Assembly: GCA_963978545.1 (NCBI GenBank)
Contig: OZ021730.1
Coordinates: 12,841,796 to 12,905,795 of the forward strand
Source: Linyphia triangularis
Taxonomy: Eukaryota; Arthropoda; Arachnida; Araneae; Linyphiidae
Length of the DNA stretch: 64,000 nt
Reading direction: 5' to 3'
Shown: piece after piece, positions 1 through 9,638 of the stretch
How the letters are laid out: each line of letters begins with the position of its first letter
Numbering within the stretch: the stretch's first letter is position 1
The notes under the pieces: generated by a model
Told to the model about the DNA's origin: nothing
The model's input: only the letters and a program-made list of their open reading frames with translations
The model's database searches: none
Made by a program: the position numbers and the translations under genes

Positions 1-437
1 GTGAAGACAGAACCGATGGAAGATCTTAGAGTGGTTACTTACTTTTACTCGCTAGAGGACCAGTCTCATGGTCCAGTAAGAAACAAGAACTACGGTCCTA
101 TCATCAACCAAAACCGAGTATTACGCTATGTGTCACATCGCTATGGAAGTATTGTAGATCAACTACCTACTGAGGGAGATATGCAAGTACTTCGCTTCGA
201 TCCCTCAGAGAGTGCTTGTCGACAACCAGGGTGCTATTTTCATAGCGAAAAACAACGTAACTTCAGAGAGAAGTAAGCATATAGATATGAAGCACTTCTT
301 CTTGAGGGAATTGGTCTCAAACAACTCTCCAATTTGAGCACATACCATTGCAGCAGGATATGGTAGATATAATGACGAAGAGGGCAAAAGTTGCCATGCT
401 GAGGAACCTGAGATATGGAATGACTGTTCAGGACTGA
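1..437 (+). pseudogene. Copia-3 pol fragment, RNase H C-terminus
   Basis: This is the last part of a Ty1/Copia polyprotein cut by the window edge. The frame through 212-270 gives VLVDNQGAIFIAKN, followed by SKHIDMKHFFLREL. These are the Copia RNase H signatures (DNQGAI, then KHID..HF.RE). After a short frame disturbance near 300-345, GAT ATG GTA GAT ATA ATG ACG AAG (ADMVDIMTK-like, the usual C-terminal motif) leads to a TGA at 435-437. A purine-rich tract and an LTR follow, as expected for the 3' end of a Copia element. The longest ATG-type frame (1-276) is a shadow in another frame. Only the tail is visible, so intactness of the whole element is unknown, but the last 100 codons are already broken. 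Confidence 0.8.
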
Positions 438-480
438 TGACTGTCACTTGAAAATTTGAATACTAACAATTAAGGGGGCA

Positions 481-758
481 TGTTAGAAAATAATAGCAAT
501 TGTCAAAATATCCTTTAACGTTTATGCCCATTGTGTTGTATAATTATGACGTCACCAGCATTTGTCTGTAAGTTTTCTTATTTTATAATTGGCAACTTTA
601 CTTGTGTTGTGTATTAACTTTTACTGTGTGTAATGTGGCAACTTCAAGCATTTTTTTATTCTGTATTCGTAATGGCTTTTCTTTACAGCCACAACTGATA
701 TTTAATTTTTAAACCTGCTTAAATAAATAATTCTCTAAAATCTTTTCATTGTGAAGCA
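481..758 (+). repeat. 3' LTR of Copia-3 with preceding polypurine tract
   Basis: The LTR begins TGTTAGAAAATAATAGC directly after the purine tract AATTAAGGGGGCA (468-480) and ends near GTGAAGCA at 758, or possibly two bases later. It has the TG...CA ends expected of an LTR. It holds a perfect TGACGTCA octamer at 547-554. The matching 5' LTR lies outside the window, so the length (about 278 bp) and the right boundary rest on the TG/CA rule only. It lies downstream of Aralar exon 3 (970-1112), that is, inside Aralar intron 3 if the gene continues to the left. Confidence 0.7.
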
Positions 759-969
759 CATTTTGTCATGATCCAGTTAAAAACAAGAAAAACAGAAATA
801 ATAAAACAGTAAAGAAGATTCTTCTTACAAATTTAAATTAATTCAATTGAACATATCACTTTAAAATTTTCTTCACTGCTAAACTCAAAAGTGATGGCAA
901 TATTAAAATGATAAAAATATTTATAATGGCAATTTTAAGAAAATATATTTTTAAAACTCTAGCACTTAC

Positions 970-1112
970 CCATCTTTAGAGGTGTCTAAAATACTACCAA
1001 GTAAATCTACAGTCTTAGGGTTGTAATTTGGGTCTTGATAATTGCCTAGGAATTTTTGGACAAAATCACTTGGAGTCATAAAATGTTCACCATTTTTTTC
1101 TACACTAGCATA
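970..1112 (-). CDS. aralar1: Aralar/citrin mitochondrial carrier, coding exon 3
   Basis: On the minus strand, acceptor TTTCTTTCAG (ends 1113) is followed by 143 bp that translate as [18 protein letters not shown] and onward to LDTSKDG. A GTAAGTGC donor starts at 969. The text matches the N-terminal EF-hand domain of the Ca2+-regulated aspartate/glutamate carriers AGC1/AGC2 (SLC25A12/13, fly Aralar), which exchange matrix aspartate for cytosolic glutamate plus a proton across the inner mitochondrial membrane. The exon has no stop and ends in phase 2 inside DG, as the family sequence continues. Further exons must lie left of the window. It is too short and intron-bounded to appear as a long ORF. 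I am confident of the family; the exact orthologue name is inferred. Confidence 0.9.
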
Positions 1113-1569
1113 CTGAAAGAAAATAATTTAGTGAGAACAATACATATTTTAAGAAATTTAGAAAAATCTACAAGAATTTTTTTTTTCTATGGTTAGTGAA
1201 TGTTCAATGAGAAGTGTGATCAGAAGTTATAAGCTTTTCATAAAACTTTAAGAGTAAGTCCTAGTAAGGATCATTCCCTATACTCGCTATGTTACAATCT
1301 TCTAGCTCAGTGCATTTAGAAACTATTTAGCATAAAACCTTGAAATTTGGTGAGTAGGTACAAAAATGATCACTTTAATAAAATGACATAAATTAAAATC
1401 TTGAAAATAATGTCTAATTTATTTTATTCGAAACCTTGAACAAAATGTTTGAAAACAAAACGTCAATGCATTTGTAATAGCTCTGCCTTGTTTTGTGTTT
1501 TGGTATTTTAATTTTTATTTATAATAGATAAACATTAAACGAAAACTATTTATTTCATTTCATTAAAGG

Positions 1570-1753
1570 TTGGTAGGTTGTTGTTTTCAGATTATATGGC
1601 GCCGTCAGCAACACGAGGGCTATAATGCACCGAAACATTCGTCATTTGACAAGCCAACATATATTTACAAACACCCATGCCTAACACAGGACTCGAACCC
1701 GCAACCTCGAGGGCTAGAAGCTAGCACGCTAACCACTATACCGTTTGGTCAGC
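1570..1753 (-). mobile_element. tRNA-derived SINE sharing the LINE-A 3' tail
   Basis: Read on the minus strand, the head has an A-box-like TATAGTGGTTAGCGTGC and a perfect B box GGTTCGAGTCC, so it is a pol III tRNA-type promoter. The 3' part contains ATAGCCCTCGTGTTGC, then GGCGCCATATAA, then AAAACAACAACC. This corresponds to the LINE-A 3' end (ATGGCCCTTGTGTTGC, then GCGCCATAAAACAACAA). A 14-bp direct repeat CATTTCATTAAAGG flanks it at 1556-1569 and 1754-1767, the target duplication of target-primed insertion. At 184 bp it looks complete. It would rely on the LINE-A enzyme in trans. Confidence 0.85.
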
Positions 1754-1767
1754 CATTTCATTAAAGG

Positions 1768-1882
1768 ATTACTGAAAAGAAATAAATAACAAATGAAAAA
1801 AAAAAAAAACTGGATCAGGCAAACTTGTCGATTATAGCCTTATCCAGTTCTTTTTTTCATTTGTTATTTCTTTGCAGTAATT
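1768..1882. repeat. Hairpin, about 45-nt arms and 23-nt loop
   Basis: TTACTG, GAAATAAATAACAAATGA, an A-run and CTGGAT on the left are mirrored by ATCCAG, a T-run, TCATTTGTTATTTC and GCAGTAA on the right. The loop covers CAGGCAAACTTGTCGATTATAG. It lies between the SINE and the right arm of the intron 2 fold-back element, probably inside that element. Whether it is a nested mini-element or the core of the host element cannot be told. Confidence 0.7.
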
Positions 1883-2319
1883 TCAATAATTACAAATGTT
1901 GTTGTGTGGCTTTAGTGCTGATAACTCAGTCGGTTGGTTTTGACTCAAATTTGTTTACAGAAGTCGTTTTTTTATTTTTCACTTTGAATTTCTAATAATT
2001 TTTCATGTTCATTAAAGGATCTTTTTCAAAACTACTCACCAAATTTCAAGGTATAGATAGTAGTTTGTAAATACACTGGGCTAGAAGATTGTAACATAGC
2101 AAAAATATAAAATGATCCTTACTAGGACTTCCTCTCAATGTAGGTTTTTACACTTCTATAATATACAATACATATTTTATATGCAATATAAATAATGCAA
2201 AACCAAATTATTTAAAATTATATGGTAGTGTGGAAGAAAATGATACTTTTATCAAGTTCAATATATTGACAGAATTTTTTAAGTATAGCTATGATTTATT
2301 GACATTAAAAATATCCTAC

Positions 2320-2376
2320 CTTCTTGAAAATTTCTTCAAGTTTCTCAGGGTCGGCTCTTCTTGTATATTGTGCTCC
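2320..2376 (-). CDS. aralar1: Aralar/citrin mitochondrial carrier, coding exon 2
   Basis: This 57-bp, 19-codon exon sits between acceptor TTTTTAAG (ends at 2377) and donor GTAGGA (2319 downward). It encodes GAQYTRRADPEKLEEIFKK, which corresponds to the RAD..L..IF.KYAS segment at the start of the AGC carriers' regulatory domain. It joins in phase 0 to exon 3 (YASVEKNG). The short length and phase-0 junctions on both sides agree with the neighbouring exons. The plus-strand ORF over the same bases is a shadow. Confidence 0.88.
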
Positions 2377-5300
2377 CTTAAAAATATTGAAAGCAATCAA
2401 ACATTTAAATAAATGTATAAAATTAACTTATTTTCTTATTCTTATACCTTTTAGATAGAAATCTGTTACTTTTAAATTTTAAAGATCAGAGACTATTGGT
2501 GAAACAAGCCAGTAATGTCACAAGACCATATTACTAGAAGCCCAAATACTACATACCTAATTGAGAAATAAAACTATACTCAGATATCAATGTAACTGTG
2601 CAAAAGTAAAGATTTGTTTCATATCACAAGTTATTTATTAATTTATTTTTAAATAATTACTGACAAGATAACAACCTGCATCAAAATAACACAGAGATTT
2701 TTTTAATTTCACATCAAAAGGGAAAGACCAAAAATAAAATATCAGACAAGTGATAACAAAACACATAAGAGGCAGTGCAAAGAGTAGCATTAAATAAAAA
2801 CTATGACTCGATTATACTGGGTGATTCTAAGAAAAAGTGGACAAGACTCCAAAATTTTAAAAATTCATTACTCAGTCATTTGTCATACATCATTTTCTTC
2901 AGAAATATATTAACGTTTTGAATCTTAGAATATTTTTATTTTTTTAAAGTAACTCAATAGTTAAAAAAAAAAAACAAGATAAAGGCTATTTTACACTTTA
3001 TGTATTTGCCATGGGGTCATGCTGTGGAAAATCAGAAAATTGTCTAAATAGTTTTCACTATAAAATGTATACAAATAAAAATACTACTTTTTAAGCATAA
3101 TCAACCTTAGTATGACAAATATAAATAATTACAATTTTAAATTGCAATAAAATAAATTTCATTTCTCAAATTTTTCTCCCAAACACCAAAATGTCACATC
3201 CGAAGACTGTCATCAATTACTATTTTAATTTTTTCCAGAATAATATTTTTTAAATGAAACAAACTTAAATACCTTAACTGCATATTGTTCCTTAGACTGC
3301 ATATTTATGTTAAGAAAAAGTTTTATAACACATTTCTAACACTAATAATTAAAGTTTAAATTTTATATTAAGTTTACTTCAAGTTTTATTGCAACCATTG
3401 CAATAGATTACACCTGTAGACACCTAAAAAAGTGTCATTAAATCCTTGTAGTTGCCAGTAATAAACTGTTTTGATCATGAAATCAGATGTTAGAAAGATG
3501 TTTTGTTCAGAAGCAAGCAAACTGCAGTCTAAGCTATTTATGAATAATTTTTATCAAGTTAATGAACTCGAGGAAAAAAAAAAAAAAAAAAAAAAAAATG
3601 TGATGAGAAGTTCCATTTGTGGAACTCTCTCAATAGAATTCAAATTATCAATTAAATTTATAAAACAATTGTTGAAATCTATAATACAGGATGAAATAGC
3701 ATGTTTTGCAAATATCATGAAATAAAATTTAATGGAGAGTTACCACATACTAAAATAAAACTTATTGTTTTTCCTGTGAAACTAGTTATCCACAAGCAAA
3801 AGAGAATGGTACATTACTTTTATTGATATACATACCCTAATATATTGCCAATGCATCTTAAAATAATAAAAATAAATTATAAGCCCCTTTTATTTTATTT
3901 CTGCTTTTTATATTTGATTTAAAACGTTTGAAGTTGGAATTTAACAAATATGAATTTTTAAATAAATATGATTCGATGCAAACGTTTCAAAACTAAAATT
4001 TTTCCTCTAATATTTTTCATTTTTTAAAAACTACTGTTCAGCCAACTTTTTCGGTTATTACAAATTTTTAATGAAGTCAATTGAGAGGTGAAATAAGCCA
4101 ACTTTGGATTTCAAAATAACTTCTTTTTTTGCATCTATCTTTTGAGGATTCAAAACTTAAAATGAATTATTTGTAGGTAATATTAGAACTGAAAAAAAAA
4201 TTAGACAACTTGTTCTGCATTTTTTTACAACTTATAATGGGAAATAATTTGAAAACAAATAAAATTAACAATTAATTTTTTAATACCTAGGAGGTACAGT
4301 TGCAGGAAACAAAACATTTTTTTCTTTGGACAAACTTTTGTTTTCCCTCAAAGACTTGCAGGTTATGCTTGAGTGAGCACAAAAAAAACAATTTTACACT
4401 CCATATTAAATCAAGTATTGGCCTATATTCTAGATTGTTAATATGACAAAGTTATTGTCCTATTCTGCTCTGTATTTATCTCTTTTCTCTCTCTTTGGGA
4501 TTATTTTGCTTTTTCTTTCTCTATGTTAACCCCGATTTTACAATTTAGATAATGCCATTCGGCACAATTCCGATGTAGAAGTAAAAAAGCAATGGTTAAC
4601 AATGCATCAATTGCTCCATTTAAACCTTCCTTTATTCTTCATCACAAATATTGAATCACTTAAGCATAACCTGCAAGTCTTTGAGGGAAAACAAAACTTT
4701 GGCCAAAGGAAAAAACGTTTTGTTTCCTGCAACCCTACCTATCCAAAACAATAGTTAACAATGCATCAATTGCTCATTTAAACCATCCTTTATTCTTCAT
4801 CACAAATATTGAATCACTTAAGCATAACCTGCAAATCTTTGGCCAAAGAAAAAATTGTTTCTTTCCTGCCACTCTACCTACCATTAAATTAGAATGCAAA
4901 AATTTTGACCCTAAAATTTTTTAGAAAACTTAATTGTGTAAAAAAACGTTCGTTAAAGCAATTAATTGATTATCACGTAATGAGCAGTTAAACCAGAAGA
5001 AAAATTATAAATACTCGCTAAAATACTCAATTTTAGTATATACCTGGTTATATAACCAGGATATTGACCCATACAAATCAATATACCCAAGTATTTTACA
5101 TCACTGACCAATTTTAAATCTTGCACATTAATATTTATATTTGTGTATTTTCTAAAAATATTTGGTAAAAAAAAGACTTTTTCCTACCTACCTACCCTGA
5201 TATTTTGGCCCATGTTACAAGAAACCAACTTTTTTTTTTTTTGTCTTTTAAAACAGTTGCCATTATACTCAATACTTGCAAAGAAAACAAGGAAATGATA

Positions 5301-7271
5301 ACAAATAACACTACTGACAAAAATGCAGTATCATAGGCGCCAACTACACAGGGGTAATATGTCACATAAACTATATAATAAACCAAATTTCACAATTTTG
5401 ATATTTTTTCCCATTTGCTACCATTGAAAATATTATTATTTTAGTATTTCCAAAAGTAACACTGCAAACTATTAGAATAAACTCTTTTTTATGCTCTCTA
5501 TTTCTCTAGTATTATTTTCTTTTACAGTTTAGCTGAACTTTTAAGAAAAGACTGAAAATATAACATATCATGTCTAAAAAATGTCTTTCTGATATCACTT
5601 TTCATAATTTGATCAAAAATAGTTTTCAAAAGAAAATTAGTAGCTTTTATATTTGTTGGAAAATGTTATTATGTGTATAAAAGTCCATCTACTTTTTTAA
5701 AGAAAAAGCTGCATTGCCAGAATTTCCCTGCTATTTTTTAAATTCAATGATTGCAGAAGAAAACATCCCAATTTATGACTGCTTTTTCCTACAAATTAAA
5801 CAAATAAAATATTCGCTTTTTAATATATTTATATGTAGTTGTTTCGAATGCAAAGATGAAGCTTTGAATTCCTATGGAGATAATTGATCGTAAATTTGAC
5901 AGCATCTGAATTAACTTTCATCATCATCAACACAGTACTACCAGTTAGTGTAGAAAAACAACTACTTTAAGATTTCATTGGTGTGTAACAATTTCAATAT
6001 TACACATAGCATTTTTGAAACTTGATTTTTTTAGCTAATATTAAAGTAAATTATGCACAAAATCTCAAAAATTTAATAAAATGTCTGACAGTGGATGATG
6101 CTCCTTTATGCTGATTAGAAGAAGAGAGAAAGTTCAATAAATGAGCATAAGGGCAGAAAAAACGTGTTTCATAGACACATTTGATTTTTTTAAAGTCAGT
6201 ACTAATATTTTTTTTTCTTCTAAAAGTAGAATGAAATGTTACTAAAATACTTCGTATGAAAATCTTACATAGTATAGAAAATTTCCTTGTTTTTCTTATC
6301 ATTTGTCAGATAAGCAAAGTTCTGGCAAGTATTTAGCTCCTAACCTATAAATTATTACTTCATAAAATAACACCAAAAATAAATTGATGTCATTAAAGTG
6401 CATTTTTTACATATAATTAAATTATTTAACTAGATACAAATAGTTAAATTAATGTGAATGTAAGCAAAAAAGTTGTTTAAAAACAATTCCTAAAAAAATT
6501 AATGACAGTAAATTTTATTTTGTTTCAAGAATATTTAAAAATGTGTTTTATATTATTTCAAGAATAATATTACAGTGAAAAATTGGAAAGTACAGCTAGA
6601 TTTCAAAGAAAACTAGACTGTTAAAATATAAGAACAAGGTCAACTAAGGTCATTAAGGTTACCTCTTGTTGGGGAGGACTTTTTTTAATGCATAAAAAGA
6701 ATCATATAATTGAAACAATCTGCATGCTTAGAATAAATCAATACAAAAATTATAAAAGCCATTGAGACACATTTTAGTATGAGTATAACTTGAGATTGCC
6801 CTGTGCTGAAGCAAAGGGAAATGTATTTAATGTTCTTAAATTCCCAAGAAATAATTTTTAATAGGAAATACTATATGCAAAAAGAACAAATACAAGCTCA
6901 ATAAATGCTTTAATAATAAAATTTAAAAAAAACTCACACAATAGAACAATCATAAGAGAAGGAATTCGTATTAAAAGTATAATCAAATGAAAATAGGTTA
7001 AATTTAGGATAATTAATCACGGTGCATTATGAATTAGCGCTAAATAGACAAAAACATAATTTCATTGAGGGATTTTCTTTTCATTTATTGTTGATAATAC
7101 CTCATATTGGCAGGATGCTCTTGTGAAGACGTAATCAAACAGCCTATGTTTTAGCATGCTAGCCTGCGATAAAAAAGGATAATGAAACAAAAACGAAAAC
7201 AGGGTAATAAACGCAAAGAAATAATGCCAAAATTGCATGCAAAAGGGAAAAGTCAGATAAATAAATCCTAC
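2377..7271 (-). other. Aralar intron 1
   Basis: This is 4.9 kb of very AT-rich DNA with homopolymer runs, such as an A-run at 3575-3598 and a T-run near 5230. One fold-back repeat (4288-4883) and a short perfect palindrome CCTGGTTATATAACCAGG near 5043-5060 were found. None of the short ORFs resembles a protein. No alternative exon was recognised. Confidence 0.65.
4288..4883. repeat. Fold-back repeat with a duplicated right arm
   Basis: The left arm 4288-4376 contains TTGCAGGAAACAAAAC and CTCAAAGACTTGCAGGTTAT. Its reverse complement forms the right arm 4657-4741. The pairing is about 88 bp with few mismatches. The segment from GTTAACAATGCATCAATTGC through the right arm (about 4595-4741) is repeated directly at 4754-4883 with a small internal loss. 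It is probably a MITE that gained a tandem duplication. No transposase or clear target duplication was found. Confidence 0.7.
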
Positions 7272-7310
7272 TTTGTCGTCTGTAGTAACATCACCGATGG
7301 ATGCGGCCAT
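7272..7310 (-). CDS. aralar1: Aralar/citrin mitochondrial carrier, coding exon 1 (start)
   Basis: Exon 1 encodes MAASIGDVTTDDK and ends at a GTAGGATT donor in phase 0, matching the phase of exon 2. I chose the ATG at 7310. A second in-frame ATG at 7322 (MLRNMAAS...) is equally possible. The AGC N-terminus is poorly conserved, so this exon is supported mainly by donor, phase and position rather than homology. The reading frame runs on into intron 1 without meaning. The 34-kb BEL-2 nest begins 518 bp upstream of this start. Confidence 0.65.
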
Positions 7311-7827
7311 ATTTCGAAGCATGCAAAACAAGAGGATAGAAAGGGACGGATGTAAACATAAAACTTGCGGTTACAGTTAAAAAGTTAGCTTAAATGAGAT
7401 TTTAATTAAGCTTATATATTGATATGTCAGAGTCTACTGTGATATTTTATAGAAATTAAGTGTATTCGGATTAAAACAATAAGATGCAGTGGCACCGGAA
7501 CCAGTATGGCAGCTGCCATACCAACTTTTTCAGATAATGTCAATTTTTTTTTAAGTAATAGTTTGATGTCAAAAAATATAAATTTTTATTCTAAATAATT
7601 TTTGGCTTTAATGTGAATTTTTTTTGTATCTTTAAGGTTAAAGTAACGTATTAGATTCGTTTATTCTGTCCAACACAAACACGGATATCATGAAACCCCA
7701 GGTTAGGCGAGTGAGCCTGAGGGCCGCACAAAACAAAAAGACCCTCCATGCTATCGGACCTTGTTATAGACGAGGCTGGCGCCTTACAACACTTGAACAT
7801 CTTTTCTTTTGTTGAAAGGAGTGGGGG
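7311..7827. other. Upstream flank of Aralar exon 1 (presumed promoter/5' UTR)
   Basis: The region between the Aralar start and the BEL-2 element would hold the 5' UTR and proximal promoter. A moderately GC-richer patch lies at about 7665-7800, with no recognised coding or RNA content. It ends in GGGGG (7823-7827), the left copy of the BEL-2 target duplication. No TATA box or initiator could be fixed by eye. Confidence 0.4.
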
Positions 7828-7983
7828 TGTCGCTAACTAATGCAGACAATTCAGATTCTTTAACCGTGATTGAAATAACTTCTTGGCGTCGAAAACGATT
7901 TCACAACATTTAATTTCTTCACGAAACTTTTACAAGATGACTATATAATATTTGTTAACTATTAATAAGAACTGCATTACTAT
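7828..7983 (-). repeat. BEL-2 3' LTR, distal piece
   Basis: These 156 bp are identical to 41726-41881 of the 5' LTR. The piece stops at GCATTACTAT, where foreign sequence GGGTGCGTTCG begins. The rest of the same LTR resumes at 37537. In the minus orientation this is the downstream (U5-side) part of the LTR, facing Aralar exon 1. Confidence 0.9.
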
Positions 7984-8515
7984 GGGTGCGTTCGTAAACG
8001 TAATTTTTTTTTGGTTACGAAACCCGACTAAACTGGAACCGGTTTAAATCGTTAAGTCAGTTCTCGGCGTCTTTTACGAACGTCCAGTTACGAAGAGCGT
8101 CGTCTGCTATTTGTTTACATTGGAAGAGAGTTTAAAATTTACAAAAGAGCACTTTTACCGTAAAAAATGAAGGAACGTTTCGTTTTTTGATTGCCTCGTG
8201 TACAAAAATAAAATTCGCATGAAAACTATTTTACTTATATCAATTAAAATGCTATTTTTTTTTTAATATAAATATCATCTACTTATTAAGATGTACAAAA
8301 ATATTGGTTAATTTTTAGAATGTATCAAGCTGTTTTAACATAAAAAAAACAAAGACTTTGTGTTTAGAACTAAATTAAAAACTTTTGAAGTTTATGCATT
8401 GTTGATGATTTAGTGTTAGCAAGCTAAAATATGTGTAACAATATGCAATTGGATTGAATGATAAAGGATAAACACAAATATGAATAAGATATTAAAATAT
8501 AAGTTGAAACCATAT

Positions 8516-8834
8516 TGTCGGAAATAAACGAACATGTGAACTTATTTTTATTTTAATTACACCCAAGACCTTTAAGGTGTGACGTCATTTTCACAATGAA
8601 TATAAATTTGTATAATTTCAGTTTTTAGTTTAGTTTAAATGGCAACAATGATTAATTTTCTGTTGTTCTTTTTTAACTGTTTTTAGAATAAGCCAGTTGT
8701 CTTTGTGAGAGTTGGATTAATAGAAATGTCGAATATTAAACTAGTTAATTGTTTTTCTTAATTGAGTCTAATCTTGATCTTGACAAAATAGACTACGACA
8801 CAGAAGTAGTGAAAATTAGTCGGAATTTGCGACA
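8516..8834 (+). repeat. BEL-1 5' LTR
   Basis: The LTR is 319 bp, TGTCGG...GCGACA, with TG/CA ends. It contains TGACGTCA at 8580-8587. It is followed two bases later by the primer-binding site. Confidence 0.92.
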
Positions 8835-8836
8835 TT

Positions 8837-8854
8837 TGGCATCCCTGCCGGGAC
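8837..8854 (+). other. BEL-1 primer-binding site
   Basis: TGGCATCCCTGCCGGGAC begins two bases after the LTR. Its reverse complement ends in GCCA preceded by a GAGTCCCGGC T-arm-like stretch, as for a tRNA 3' end with CCA. I did not identify which tRNA. Confidence 0.7.
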
Positions 8855-8924
8855 TCGAGATTGGACTTTGCGTGAGTAAGAACAATTGATTTTTAACGTT
8901 TTTTATTGAATCGTCTGCAACAAA

Positions 8925-9638
8925 ATGGAAATGATATTTAAAGTAAAAGGATTAAAAAAAGAAGATTTAAAATCAGTAGCTGAAGATTTAGGAGAAATTA
9001 TATCGCCAGAAATGAATATCTCTGATATAAGGACAAGAATTTTGGAAAACCAAGCGACGAAAGACGATCCGGAATTTATTAAAGAGCTTCTCACAACGGC
9101 GGTAACTGAAAGGAAAACTCAATTTGAATTAAGAAATGCTCAAGAAGAAAAAGAATTTGAGCTAAGAAAAGCTCAAGAAGAAAAAGAATTTGAGTTAGAA
9201 AAAGAAAAAAGAAAAGCGCAAGAACAAAAAGAATTTGAATTAGAAAAACAAAAGATGGAAGTTAAAAAAGCGATTGATTTGGCAAAGCAAGAAAATGAAT
9301 TGAAAATTGAATTGGCGAGAATGCAAGTTGCCAATCCAAACCTTGTTAATATTCAAACTGTTCCTAATGAAGATTTTAATTCTAAAAGAAGATTTACATT
9401 ACCCAAGCTGGAATTTAGAAAATTTGAAGGAGATATAAAAGAATGGTTGCCGTTCTGAGGACAATTCTGTAACATCCACAATGACGAAGACATCGCAGCC
9501 GAAGATAAGTTTCAATATTTAGTTCAGGCAACAGTTGCCGGTTCTAGAGCAAGAGAAGTCATTGACAGTTTTCCACCAAGCGGTGAAAATTACTTTAAGG
9601 CTGTCGATTGCTTGAAAACTCGATTCGGTAAGGAAGAT
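8925..9638 (+). CDS. BEL-1 gag-pol, N-terminal gag segment with in-frame TGA
   Basis: The ATG at 8925 opens a 177-codon frame. It starts with a folded-looking head, then a long charged heptad-like coiled coil from about residue 62 to 130, built on repeats of AQEEKEFELRK. It ends FEGDIKEWLPF and then TGA at 9456-9458. The same frame continues without another stop (GQF, then FQYLVQA, then SRAREVI...NYFKAVDCLK), which is the DUF1759 gag domain. At 9638 it is cut by Copia-1 and resumes at 14147. The stop replaces the Trp usual in the W..FW..F motif of this domain. It is either a mutation or readthrough; BEL-2 has TGA at the same codon. Confidence 0.85.

Larger units (their letters stand above)
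1252..2135. mobile_element. Fold-back (long-TIR) DNA element in Aralar intron 2
   Basis: Long inverted arms bound this element. The left arm starts AAGTCCTAGTAAGGATCATT (from 1256). The right arm ends AATGATCCTTACTAGGACTT (to 2130). Both arms contain CTATGTTACAATCTTCTAG and CCTTGAAATTTGGTGAGTAG in opposite orientation, giving about 120 bp of imperfect pairing. No transposase is present, so it is a non-autonomous (MITE-like) element of unassigned superfamily. The target duplication is not clear; GAGT/GAGG flanks may be part of the TIR. A SINE (1570-1753) was inserted later into the middle. Confidence 0.75.
1113..2319 (-). other. Aralar intron 2, mostly transposon
   Basis: The intron is 1207 bp with GTAGGA...TTTCAG ends on the minus strand. 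About three quarters of it is a fold-back DNA element (1252-2135) carrying a SINE. No other coding sequence was recognised in it. Confidence 0.8.

Noticed and set aside
1..276. 91-codon ORF at the left edge as a gene
   Set aside because: It is a shadow; another frame of the same bases gives the Copia RNase H motifs DNQGAI and KHIDMKHF.
2230..2412. 60-codon plus-strand ORF
   Set aside because: It overlaps Aralar exon 2 on the other strand and has no recognisable content.
5043..5060. Perfect palindrome CCTGGTTATATAACCAGG
   Set aside because: Single short palindrome in AT-rich intron; expected by chance and without context.
7062..7331. 89-codon minus-strand ORF as one protein
   Set aside because: Only its first codons are coding; the frame continues past a GTAGGA donor into intron 1.
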